Source of the DNA: Siderastrea radians
Taxonomy: Eukaryota; Cnidaria; Anthozoa; Scleractinia; Rhizangiidae
Assembly: GCA_964017195.1 (NCBI GenBank)
Contig: OZ024895.1
Span: 32,620,893 to 32,684,892 of the forward strand
Direction: 5' to 3'
Length of the DNA: 64,000 bases
Positions 23,138-33,737 of this stretch are shown here, piece by piece (position 1 is the stretch's first letter; each line of letters opens with the position of its first letter). The position numbers and the translations under genes were made by a program. A model generated the notes under the pieces. That model saw only the letters and a list, made by a program, of their open reading frames with translations, was not told the origin of the DNA and searched no databases.

Positions 23138-23212
23138 GTCCTCCCAACGGGAGTCGAACCCAAGACCTTCCAGGTGCCGGTTGGATGCTCTAACCACTGA
23201 GCTATGGGGGAC
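23138..23212 (-). tRNA. tRNA-like sequence, unit 1 of 4
   Basis: On the minus strand, GTCCCCC pairs with the terminal GGGAGGAC with one mismatch (acceptor stem). A D-arm-like AGCTCAGTGGTTAGAGC (box A) and a GGTTCGACTCC (box B) are at normal spacing. The anticodon stem is imperfect, so the anticodon cannot be called. Most likely the RNA polymerase III head of a SINE rather than a working tRNA. Confidence 0.4.
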
Positions 23213-23385
23213 TCGTGGTGAGCGAGGCCATATAACTAGGTTCATATGTGACACAGGCCTGCTAACTGCAAGGCTCAATAATGTCAAATGCGATAAATGT
23301 AAACATGATAATGGAGTGACGACTGTGAGAAATGTGTTAAAAGAAGAAATGTTGAAGCAGTCGTAATTACTCAGAAAAAATCTGA

Positions 23386-23460
23386 GTCCTCCCAACGGGA
23401 GTCGAACCCAAGACCTTCCAGGTGCCGGTTGGATGCTCTAACCACTGAGCTGTGGGGGAC
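23386..23460 (-). tRNA. tRNA-like sequence, unit 2 of 4
   Basis: Same as unit 1, 248 bp further on; differs by one base in the D-arm region (gctgtggggg instead of gctatggggg on the plus strand). Confidence 0.4.
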
Positions 23461-23691
23461 TCGTGGTGAGCGAGGCCATATAACTAGGTTCATATGTGAC
23501 ACAGGCCTGCTAACTGCAAGGCTCAATAATGTCAAATGCGATAAATGTAAACATGATAATGGAGTGACACATTTCTCACAGTCGTCACTCCATTATCATG
23601 TTTACATTTATCGCATTTGACATTATTGAGCCTTGCAGTTAGCAGGCCTGTGTCACATATGAACCTAGTTATATGGCCTCGCTCACCACGA

Positions 23692-23766
23692 GTCCCCCAT
23701 AGCTCAGTGGTTAGAGCATCCAACCGGCACCTGGAAGGTCTTGGGTTCGACTCCCGTTGGGAGGAC
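23692..23766 (+). tRNA. tRNA-like sequence, unit 3 of 4
   Basis: Plus-strand copy in the right arm of the palindrome, with intact box A and box B. Confidence 0.4.
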
Positions 23767-23939
23767 TCAGATTTTTTCTGAGTAATTACGACTGCTTCAA
23801 CATTTCTTCTTTTAACACATTTCTCACAGTCGTCACTCCATTATCATGTTTACATTTATCGCATTTGACATTATTGAGCCTTGCAGTTAGCAGGCCTGTG
23901 TCACATATGAACCTAGTTATATGGCCTCGCTCACCACGA

Positions 23940-24014
23940 GTCCCCCATAGCTCAGTGGTTAGAGCATCCAACCGGCACCTGGAAGGTCTTGGGTTCGACT
24001 CCCGTTGGGAGGAC
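23940..24014 (+). tRNA. tRNA-like sequence, unit 4 of 4
   Basis: Second plus-strand copy, 248 bp after unit 3, with intact box A and box B. Confidence 0.4.
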
Positions 24015-24158
24015 TCAGATTTTTTCTGAGTAATTACGACTGCTTCAACATTTCTTCTTTTAACACATTTCTCACAGTCGTCACTCCATTATCATGTTTA
24101 CACTACTTGACTGTTTACTTTATTTTGTTTACTACTTGAACTGTAATTGTAAATGTAT

Positions 24159-24315
24159 GTTGTGGTTCAAATTTGTCTTTAGTTTGAAACTTTTCAAACC
24201 AGATTAATTTTTATTTTCCTTTGCCTTAGATTTTGGTAATGAATCTGAGATAAAGGGAAATAAAAATTATACTGGTTTGAAAATTTTTAAACCAAAGAAA
24301 AATTTGAACCACAAC
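24159..24315. mobile_element. 157-bp foldback MITE (copy A)
   Basis: GTTGTGGTTCAAATTT at the left end is mirrored by AAATTTGAACCACAAC at the right; the arms pair over about 60 bp each with few mismatches. The equivalent in copy B is 39212-39367, so it predates the tandem duplication. No coding capacity. Confidence 0.7.
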
Positions 24316-25225
24316 CTGTACATGTACATATGTACCTTATATTTTATTGAAAATTAATGCTGCAACCTATTAATAATGTTGAGTGTATGACAGGTCTAGA
24401 ATTTATATAAAATTTCGATTTTTTTTTCCTAGGACCACATGTATAAGGCCATCAGAGGACCGAACTCAGAAGACTGCTAACAGCAAGTGAACTAAAGGCC
24501 GCCAAAACAGATAAGACCTATATGTAAAATCAGTGAAGGCGGTACTTGATGATTGTTGAATTGTATTTCCAATTTTGCCTCATAAACAAAAATATAAGGC
24601 ACAAAATGATATTGAACTAATTTTATCATTTAACTCCTGTTGAAGATATGTTGAAAACAGACATTCTGAGGTAAACTGAATATGCCCTTGTACCAAGAGC
24701 CCGGGAAAACTAGGGTTTTGTCCTGGTCCAAGCATGGTTAAAAAACCAGACCCTCGATTTGTCTACTTTAAATATCAGCAACTGACCTTTAAATTGAGGG
24801 ATATTGTATCGTGTCCAACAGGTGTTTTTTTGTTACCATTTTGGGTCAAGTTTCTAATGTTTTCCCCACTTATTTAAGAAATCCCCATTTATTCCCACAA
24901 TTCCTGACCATATTCCTATTTTTTCCCACATATTCCCAAAAATTCCCAGTTATTCTTTAACATTCCTTGGAATTCCTAGGAATTTCTGAATGTAACTGGG
25001 AATTCTATCTTTGATTTTCTTTTCGATGGAATTCCGAGGAATTTCAAGACAGCACCATTTAAGCTTGGAATTCCTAAGAATTCTTAGGCATTCCAAGTCC
25101 AAATTTACCGTGAAAATTCACACCTCAGATTCTTAGGAATTCCTAGGAATTCTCAGGAATTCCTAAGAATTTTTTCCTAGGAATTTTTAGGATATTCTTA
25201 GGAATTCCTAGGAATTCTCAGAGTT
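24316..25225. repeat. Right-end subterminal region of copy A
   Basis: Up to about 24840 it is ordinary backbone. From there to 25225 the sequence is filled with ATTCCC and GGAATTCCTAGG motifs, in the opposite sense to the GGGAAT-rich left end. The same organisation occurs at about 39900-40300 in copy B. Confidence 0.6.
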
Positions 25226-26473
25226 ATTTTGCAAGGGTTACCCTTGCGAACAGAATTCCCAGAAAAGATGGAATTCCTAGGAATTCTTAAGAATTCCTAG
25301 GAATTCCAAACGATTCCAAGACATGCAAATTAGGAAAAACATAAAAGCTTGGAATTTCTGGTAATATATGGCAATGTGTTAAAACTGTACTTGGAATTAT
25401 TAGAAATTCCTAGGAATTCCCAATAATACCAAAACTGATAATGAAAGGGCTTGGGAATGTCTGAGAATATATGGGAATGGCTAAATTAAATGGCTTGGGC
25501 TAATAAAAATGGTTGGGAATTTATGAGAATAAATAGGAATGACTAAATTAAATATGAGAAATATTGGCAATTTACTTGGAATAGCAACTTTAAGTCCCTG
25601 ACTTAAATACTTGACAGACTTCAAGTTGAGGATATTTCAGTAAAATGTCTTTGGAACTTCCAGGAAGTTATGAAAAAGGACATTTAATGTATCACACAGT
25701 CAAACAAGTCTTAACTTGTTTTCTAAACATTGAGGTATTCCTGAACCTTTGAGGACAGGTCAGGCAAACAAAATTGAAAGGTACATACATGACTCAAAAA
25801 TTAATAAATAAATAAATTCCTTGTGTAAATTATGTGTTCGTTCGCTTGTTGAATTGAGGACACCAACTGAATAAAGGATGAATACATACATGTACCAAAG
25901 CAGCAAAAGCATCTTATTATGCTACTATTTTCTGTTTACAAAAAAAGTATATCCTTAAAAATTGTCCATGACACAAGTAACCATAAAGTATCTTTAAAAA
26001 AAATATTGTTCATGACACAGCTTCAACCACACTCCATTGAAGTTAGGCAGTGTACTAGGCATGGATTTGCAGAGTTCCCTTTGAGAAAGAACACTTTTTT
26101 CCACAATGTCCTCTTCCTTTGCCAGTTGAAATTTACCTCTGAAAATAAAGAATAACATAAAAGTAAACGAGAAGTCATGAAATGATGCCTTCAAATAAAT
26201 ACTATTATCATACCACCGTACGACCTCACTCATGCAATTTTATTGAAAACATACTCAGGAGATGATGTGTGTAGGGGCAGATACATGTGGGTTGGTGTGA
26301 GCTGGTCCAGAAGAGCTGTCCAGCTCCGCACACATTGTCACCTGATTACTATAGGGTGCACGCAAGTCTTCATTCATTTAGTATTTATCAAGACCTTTCC
26401 GTAACTTTCCAATCAAATTCAGCCTTAAAATGGTGGTATGATAAAATACTTCTTGACTACGCTGTAAGTTAGG

Positions 26474-26574
26474 TCAGGCCGGACGGCAAAATATTTGGAT
26501 CTCGGTCATGGCGTATGGAACTACTCTGCCCGTATTCCATGCGCTAGAGCCAAATACTTTCCCATCCAGCCCTC
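26474..26574. repeat. 100-bp imperfect palindrome (copy B)
   Basis: Counterpart of 8121-8221. Substitutions are scattered on both arms, for example GCGTATGGAA against TTCCATGCGC, so the arms are not being kept strictly complementary. Confidence 0.55.
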
Positions 26575-28037
26575 CCACTCAGTCAATAAGTACATATTAT
26601 AATTTGGAGACAATTACACAACAACGACTTTTAAGAGCGTATCACGTAATTGACGACAGGACTTGTGATTATTTCACTCTAATGACTTCACTTTCTTGTG
26701 GATTTCATGTTAGTAAAGAAAATGAATACAACAGTAGGTAATGTCGAGGAAGGGATTTGAGAACCCCCAGCCACTTATTTACAAGTGCATCAATGTTTTG
26801 AATATGAACAAAAGAGACCATTCTTATTCAATGACATGCAAATGGGGTCAGATATTCTTAATTTTTTGCTTGTCGACCACAGGGTCAGCTGTACCCAATC
26901 TTTTGACTGAGTAACAGTTTGATTAATATTAATGTTTGTGCTGCTGCACTGTATACAAAGCGAGCTGTTGTCAAGATCGTTTCTGAACTGGTTGCAGAAC
27001 GAGAGTGGTCCTTGATGATATAAAGCTGTATAAACTCGAGCATATAAACAATTCTTTTATTCAACCTATTCAATGGCAAGAAAAGTCGATATCTCCGAAT
27101 TATATTCTATATTCCTCTAAAAGTCTAACTCATTATTAGAATTTGAATATGTTTCAAATGAAGCTCCCTTTTTCTTCACAGGATGTTTATGTGTGGGCGC
27201 CATACTCGGCTTTTCTGTCGACACAAAATGGGCCATTCCATGTAATGTCTGCAACCCCCCCCCCCCCCACTCCCATTGAGGTACAGGGAAATCGTAAAGG
27301 GAAGGGAGGGGGTTTCAAAAGTCATTTACTGTATGAAGGAGTAGCTATGTCGGTTCCTTTGATCTCTCAAAAACATCTCCCTTTTTAGTGGGGGTGCATA
27401 CATTAAGCTTAAATGGAATGGCCCAATGGCGTCCATAAGACATAGTTTAGAATCTGTTCAAGAAATTAAAGATTAATACTGTACCTTTATGTAAGAGAAG
27501 GTAGCTCTGCATCGAATACTACAACTCTTCAACCACTGGAATAAAAAAACTATCCATGTTTTCCTTTCTGGCGTACATAAACGACACAGCGATAGCCACC
27601 AAATACCTCAAACAATCCGAACACTCCAGGAAAGAATCACTGGTCACTGGTTACGCGCGCCTGCAATTTTCAAGAGTGCGGTTGTAAGTCACATGACCAA
27701 TTGAAAGCGGCCCGGTCGCATGGCTGTCTAACCGGTGAGGCGGCCATTTTCAAATGACGTTGATGCATGTGCCAAGAGTTGCAAGTTTATCATACGCGAA
27801 AATGGTTTATTACACTATTCTTTTGGACTACTTTCGCTTACGATAAGTGAGGCTCAACCCAAATTGCTTCAGTGGAAGTTGATAGTAAAGATGGTGGATA
27901 GTTGTTCGATTCAAGATGGTTGTAAACAGACTAACTGATTTCAAGGTGAGTAACTTACATTTTATTTTCTATCGAGGGCTTAACCAAATTAGTTCCCTTC
28001 TTTGCGACATTCTGCCAAATGAGTGTAACAAGCCTTA

Positions 28038-29905
28038 GGGGCCCATTACAGTATCTTTTTAGGCCGTTGCTAGGGAAAAATGAGTTTGCTGTAACTCAAC
28101 ACATGTATGCTTTCATTGGACCAAATTTGGACAACATTCATTGAGGGCAAGTATGGTTCAGTTTATGATGTCATCGGACCGCGCCCCATGTCACGTGATC
28201 AGAAACCGAAAAATGCGTTTTTACTTCAAGACTTACCTTTTTGTCCATAATTTCTTGTACCGTACCATTTCATAAGCCGTCTTGAGGAAATTTAAGCATG
28301 CATTTTGGTTTACGAGGAAAAATAAACAAATAAGAATGAAAAATGTGCTTCTTTGACCACTCTTTTGGGTATAATTTTTTTGTTTTCTGTTTTTTCGCAA
28401 AAAGGATGCTTAAATTTCGAGAAAAAAAGATGTTTTTTCGAATTCTTTTAAAATGCAGCAGCTACGTTTACTTCTCGATGAGAAAAGTACATTTGTCGCG
28501 GCACCGGAAGCGACGCTACTTTTTTCAATGGCCAGGTGCCTAAGCGTTAAATGGCTAGGTCGCTAAGGCGATAATTTTCCCATTCTTGGCATCCTGGAGG
28601 GTAGCTGAGCTGAGCTGAGCTGTTGTTGGAATGATGGCCGCGAGTCAGATAAAAGCCGTCGAACTGGATGTGTAATGATGATTGGTTTTTCAGTTGGATT
28701 GCTTCAGTTCTCGCTTCTTTCACGCTCCAGTCGGCGATCTGATTTACGAACGGCGCAAGCCATTCAACAATGTGGATCCACGGAGTCGAATTGACTTGGT
28801 CCAGACTTAGAGTCCAGAGAATTTTATGATAAACTTTGAAATACTGCCCACTGACAAGGAATGAAAGAGCAACGATTACGTTACGTATTGCAGACCTTGG
28901 ACGAGTTGTGGCTTTCACGACAGAGGTATCACTCTTCAAGCTGAATTTCTGTCCACCTCGACTGCACTCGAACTCAAACTATTCAACTGTGTTTTGTTTT
29001 ACCGAACAAAATTCGTATTTCTCAGTCCTTTCTACAGTCACAGTCTTTTAGATCGCTTAAATTACTTTTTGCTAATTTCTCAAGTGATGTTGTTAGCAGA
29101 CGTTGCCCATCAGATGTATCTAGCTCACCATTATTTGTCAGGTATTCTATCGTGTGCTTTAATAATAGCATTGTCAATGTGGGCATGAAATTCGCGCGAT
29201 AGAGCTGCTTTCAAGGACAATTTTAATACAAGCTTCCTTTCTTGCTGTATGCTGCTCCACGCTGTCTTGCGACAGTGGCTGCAAGTCAGTGGCCTCAAGA
29301 GCTTCGTTTCTTGAAGAGCTGTCTAAACACTGGAGTTGCTCAGGTTCGGAAGGACAGTTCACAGGTTCGCACATCGATTACAGTTTTCTAGCAAGCGACG
29401 TCAGGTAGCTTGGGAGCAGTCGAAGTCACGGCCGCGGACACAGGGATCTCTTTATGGGTTCGGGATGATGGCACAGTACTTATTTCGGTTTGCCTTCGCA
29501 TCACTGACATTTCTATCCCCGACCTGACACTGAAAATCTTTGAATGTCGGCTTTTCGCGATCTGCATTTCCCCATCGACTTGCAGCCATCGCTGCGCTTT
29601 CTTTTTACGTGCGTACGTGGATAGCTTCGAGCTCATTTTCAACTGAAACATCCAGTTTAAGAAATAAAGGCACAACTCACATGTTGTAAAAGTAAAGCAA
29701 AAAATTAAAATCAATTTAAAAAGTAAACAAAAAAGTTTCTTTTGTGTTTGTCGTAACGAAATAAAAAAATTGTCGGCGACTTGAACCGGCGACGGGCCGG
29801 CGCCGGGAGGCCAGAAAGCGCGCGAAAAATTTGCGGACGACCGGAAGTAAAATTGCACGTGCATGGCAACCGCGTATCATAGCAACGAGATACTTTAATG
29901 GGCCC
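28038..29905 (-). mobile_element. 1.87-kb DNA transposon with TTA target sites (PIF/Harbinger-like)
   Basis: Present in B and absent from A, where the empty site reads AAGCCTTAATACAG (17545). The insertion is flanked by TTA (28035-28037 and 29906-29908). Ends are GGGCCCATTACAGTAT at the left and the complement of GGGCCCATTAAAGTAT at the right, with one additional G at the extreme left. TTA duplication plus GGG-starting ends fit the PIF/Harbinger group, but the encoded fragments are not a textbook Harbinger transposase, so the superfamily stays open. It carries broken minus-strand coding pieces, annotated separately. Confidence 0.75.
28547..29637 (-). pseudogene. Broken transposase-like gene of the 1.87-kb element
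   Basis: Minus-strand pieces in order: an N-terminal part starting MSSKLSTYARKKKAQRW at about 29637, an acidic/polar piece at 29174-29374, and a piece at 28547-28939 with a helix-rich region followed by FDGFYLTRGHHSNN. The last motif resembles the first catalytic Asp and following residues of DDE-type transposases that are multicopy in cnidarians. Directly after it an AGCTC pentamer is repeated about four times (28603-28622). The residues expected next (DAKNGKIIA) appear in another frame, so repeat expansion has caused a frameshift. The C-terminal catalytic region is missing. Non-functional. Confidence 0.55.
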
Positions 29906-30218
29906 TTAATACAGTGTGTAAAGCGTGCAATTCTTCAAGGAACAGAAATCAAAAGGGCCGTTGTTCAGTAAAATTGCCCCCAGGGTGGACAGTGTTAATT
30001 CTCACTGGTTAAAAGTAATAACGAATTCAAAACCATGTGTTAGTAGAGTGACTAACGCTTTTCATAATAAGTTAGTTGAAGGTAATTTCATGTTGCCTAC
30101 ACGCTAAGCAACAATTCAGTTTCTCTCAGATATGTGAGCACATTAAATTGAATGCATTAAAATCCTACATCTGTAAAGTGTTCTTCAATGACCAGTCAAA
30201 GGCGATTGAACTTGAAAT

Positions 30219-30627
30219 GGCTATCGTTACTTTTAGGGGACTCGCGCTACATAGGGAAAAAACCAGTGAAACACTGTTTGAATGCACGCGCAAAAATGAC
30301 GAGTGACAAATTTGATGACGAGCGTTTATTAGCGAGAAAAACATTTCAAAACAAAATGAAAAACGGTTAAACACTCATCTACAGTATTTAGGGTTAAGCA
30401 CTGATCGATAGTGATTAGGCCTAAGAACTCATCTATACTTCTGTTTAGGGTTAAGCACTGATTCTACGACGGTTAGCTTTGTTATCGTTGAGTTTAGTTA
30501 TTTCTAAACTTTGTACAATTAATTGAATTCGTCATTTTTGCGAGTGAATTAAATTCGTCATTTTTGCGCGTGCATTCAGACAATTTTTTCTCTATGTAGC
30601 GCGAGTCCCCTAAAAGTAACGAAAGCC
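30219..30627. mobile_element. 409-bp MITE with 8-bp target duplication
   Basis: Insertion specific to B. Ends GGCTATCGTTACTTTTAGGG and the complement of GGCTTTCGTTACTTTTAGGG; the arms stay complementary for about 85 bp, including GCGCGTGCATTC. Flanks are cttgaaat at 30211-30218 and 30628-30635. Copy A has a single cttgaaat at the empty site. An 8-bp duplication is usual for hAT, P and Merlin elements; the GG start does not decide between them. Confidence 0.85.
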
Positions 30628-31816
30628 CTTGAAATGAACATACATTTGCCAATTTAGAAGGAGTGAGTTCTTAAACGTTTTGTGTGATTTAAATATCTTA
30701 TTGATTTTTTAAATCAAAGATACTGATATGTAACAACATGATTTCATAAAATTAGAATGAGACCTAGAATAATAGCAACTTCAGGTCTTTTTCATTTGCA
30801 TTTGACAATGCTCCAGTGGCTTAAGGTGGAATTTTGTGCATTTCTAAAAGTTTCCTTTTTAACGGGTTTGCATGTGGAAGATTTTCATTGCAATTAACAA
30901 TTTTAAAGGGGTTACCAGATTCATGGGTTTGTTCCAAGCATTTGTGAATGTCCAGTGTGTGCCTAGATACATGTACTGAGCAATAATTTATCATGTGGGC
31001 ATATAAAACCCCAAGACGTGAAACTCACATTGTCAAGAGGGTTAAAGACACATGTTTGATTGAAGCAGAGTTCAGCCATCTATTACACATTGCGTAGCTT
31101 TAAAAATGTTAAAACTTCAATTTCTTGACAAAAGGGGTCTTTGGATCACACTCCGTGATGCGAAACACAACACCCTGCGACAGAATTAAACACAATATTA
31201 AGCCGGACAGGGGATTACAAACATCAGAAAAGAAACTCATCATGTTGCAGATTATAGTAATTTAGATTCTTTCATAATTGTCTGTGACAAATTCAAATAT
31301 GAGAGGCTGAAAAACCTATCGAGTTCTTAAATGAGGTAAATTCAACGTACCTTATATGTCGCTTAACAGACAATCCGAGGTCATATTTAACTGAACTCCA
31401 TCATATAGTCTGTGATCTGAGAAAGATTGATGTCACCTCAAGATCAAAGTCTTGGAAATGCGACATTATTTTAAGTTGTAATGCTCAATTCAGTCACCAT
31501 TTGAAAATCCTCCAAACTAAATCCACTACAAAAATGCAAGAAGTAGCATTGGTCGAAAGACTGAGATACACACAAAAAATGTATATAAAGTGCAGTGTAC
31601 AAAGATGTGAAGTAGGAGTCGTGCAGGCCTTCCAACCCCATTTTATAACTGAAAAATTCACATGGTCTTTGGGTAGGGTGTGATGAAGAATTCTTGTTAC
31701 CAAATTGGCAACTAATTTTCAGGATTTGGTTGACAATGCAGAACGTTTAGGCACATTGACAACTGTATTAGGCGCAATTTCATGCCCTGTGTAAAGTGTG
31801 TTGAACTGACTCTAGT

Positions 31817-33037
31817 TAGCCTGCGAGCAGGCACACTTAGTGTGCTATTTGCGTGAGTATCTTGGCGGCGGAAGTCGGTGAGCAAAGCGAGCCAGTGAGA
31901 AGAATGGGGCGAGGAAAAGTGAGCCTGCACAAAAGCCGTTGAATTTTGAATTCCGCCCCTGTGAGGTGACAAGTCTTAACTGTCAAGGTATCAATTATCT
32001 AACCAATCAGCAAGCGAAGCAAAATTTAAACAAACACCACAGCAGAATTTCACACTCGAGAAGATCGAGTTCTTCATGAGTGTCCCAGAATAGTGTAAAA
32101 GAAAATTATAAACACAGTTGACAATTTGTGCCGCATTTAAATTAGACTTGCCACAAGTCGACCTCACGAGTTTCAGAGCACAAAAGCCGTAAAGTGAGTG
32201 GAGGAAGCTTTTTAGGCTGCGAAGCGGTGGAGCGACGAAGTCCTGCACCATATAAAATAGGACAAAGGACTTTTTTGAAAGTGTACATTTTAAAAATGTG
32301 TTCTATTTGAAATCAGTTTTCACTGTAGAAGTTAAAAATATCAAACTCCAGGGATATGAAACTTGCAATAACAAAGAGTATCGAGCTGTTACCTCAGAAG
32401 ACTAATCACCCTTACATTGTGCATTGCAAACAGCTGTAACCAGGAACAAGCAATACCATCTTCCCACAATGACAAATAGCCGAACTCAGTGTAACAATGA
32501 CTGCAAGATAATGCCCATTGCATGGTCAAAAAAAGATGTTACATTTCCTGTCATTACAGAGATCCCAAGAAGATAGGCTTGAAAACCACCATGCACTAAA
32601 ACCAGTGTGGCTGATATTCCAAAAAATTACACAAAACTGCAATCGCTAACCAGACGTAACCAGCTGAGTCACGTTAAGAAATTGAATCGATTGAAAAACT
32701 GACAGACTGTGAACAGTTGTCCTATTTTCCTTCTCGCTAAAATTAGAAGAAGAAAGAGACTGCTCGCAGTCTAAGAAACCGAGAAAAGTGACAACCAGTA
32801 ACACCACTTTGCTTGTTATTTGTCACAATAATAAAGCCAGTTATCATGTGTCATTTCAAACCAATCAGAATGCTGTGTTCATGGATGAATGCGGAGAATT
32901 CAAAATTCAGTGGCTTTTCTGCAGGCTCACTTTTCCTCGCACCATTCTTGCCGGCCCGCTTTGCTTGCCAACTTCCGCGGCCAAGATACTTGCACGAATA
33001 GCACACTAAAACAATTAGTGAGCCTGCTCGCAGGCTA
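31817..33037. mobile_element. 1.22-kb element with TAGCCTGCGAGCAGGC ends (copy B)
   Basis: Counterpart of 19019-20238 at the same place in the unit, with the same flanks, so it was present before the tandem duplication. Its right end has an extra acaattagtg-type insertion near 33010 compared with copy A. Confidence 0.75.
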
Positions 33038-33737
33038 GATTCTAGTAAGTTCTTTGCACGACTGGCATGAACCAAATATTAATTAAACTTACTGAACATC
33101 TTTTGTATCACCCTAATTTTTTTAAGGTCATTGCCCTGTATTGCATTGCGCATCCTTAATGCGCACGATTTGTGGCGTCATAAGTGCGCGCTCAAAGCGT
33201 GCGCATGTCTAGGGAGTAATGGATTTCCTTTGAGGCTAAGCTCACCAGGGAAAAGAAAGGTCATTTACTCTTAAACAAGCATGGTGACCTATCTTTTTTT
33301 CCACTTATTTTTGACCTACCATTCATCCTCTTTTTGTTCAAAGAGTTAGAAAAAAAAACACATGTTCAAAAAAAAAAGGTTATTGCTTAGAAACACATTA
33401 CTCATGGAGATGAAATCACGACCTCGAGAACACGCACGTGAGGAAGGTTTGAAGTCAATTTCGTCTGATGCTTCGAGCATCTGCCATAAAACATCTAGTA
33501 AATTGTTCCTTGTTATCAGTATTTCACATCTAGTAGATTGTTTCAAGATTTGCTTTAATTAATACATGTATGTGCTTCCGGTTCCTATGGAAAGTAGCAT
33601 AAACTGATCAAATACACATGTGTTTGTCAGGCAAAATTGCATGGAATTATGGGGTAACTTGAGAGGATGATATCTCGTGAACGGACAAGGGGACCTATTC
33701 TTTTTATTTTATATTTCAAAACATTGCACAATAGATA

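Larger units (their letters stand above)
23075..24114. repeat. Inverted tandem array of a 248-bp tRNA-derived repeat, with target duplication
   Basis: An insertion of 1,012 bp (23089-24100) flanked by the 14-bp duplication CACTACTTGACTGT at 23075-23088 and 24101-24114. Copy B has a single CACTACTTGACTGT at the corresponding place, so the empty site is visible in the same window. The insert holds four copies of a 248-bp unit, two on the minus strand then two on the plus strand, meeting at about 23576. It is thus a nearly perfect palindrome with arms of almost 0.5 kb. Each unit contains a tRNA-like sequence followed by CTCAGATTTTTTCTGAG, a short hairpin. Confidence 0.85.
6890..25237. mobile_element. 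Large palindrome-ended repeat unit, copy A
   Basis: First of two head-to-tail copies. The left end (6893 onward) and right end (to 25237) are both dense in GGAATTCCTAGGAATTCC-type palindromes. Each is followed inward by several hundred bases rich in GGGAAT on one side and ATTCCC on the other, so the ends form degenerate inverted repeats of roughly 400 bp. The backbone matches copy B almost base for base. Relative to B, copy A has extra segments at about 9275-17130, 21890-22340 and 23089-24100. I find no transposase I can name in the shared backbone. A pair of short minus-strand exons (7650-7781, 9140-9406) is the best coding candidate. Whether it is a true transposon or an amplified repeat is not settled; the shared ends and the TTA at the A/B junction favour a transposon. 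Confidence 0.65.

Noticed and set aside
23123..24029. Repeated 61-90-residue open frames (MDALTTELWG..., MGGLRFFLSN...)
   Set aside because: They are translations of the tRNA-derived 248-bp repeat read on either strand, not genes.
23075..24114. CRISPR array
   Set aside because: The repeats are long, inverted and tRNA-like, without unique spacers, and the DNA is eukaryotic.
24960..25260. GGAATTCCTAGG runs as cloning linker artefact (EcoRI/AvrII sites)
   Set aside because: The motifs are embedded in diverged natural sequence, occur at four unit ends and vary by single substitutions, which linkers would not.
28038..29905. Firm assignment of the 1.87-kb element as a classical PIF/Harbinger transposon
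   Set aside because: The TTA target fits, but the FDGFYLTRGHHSNN protein is not the textbook Harbinger transposase and no Myb-like partner was found; kept as Harbinger-like only.
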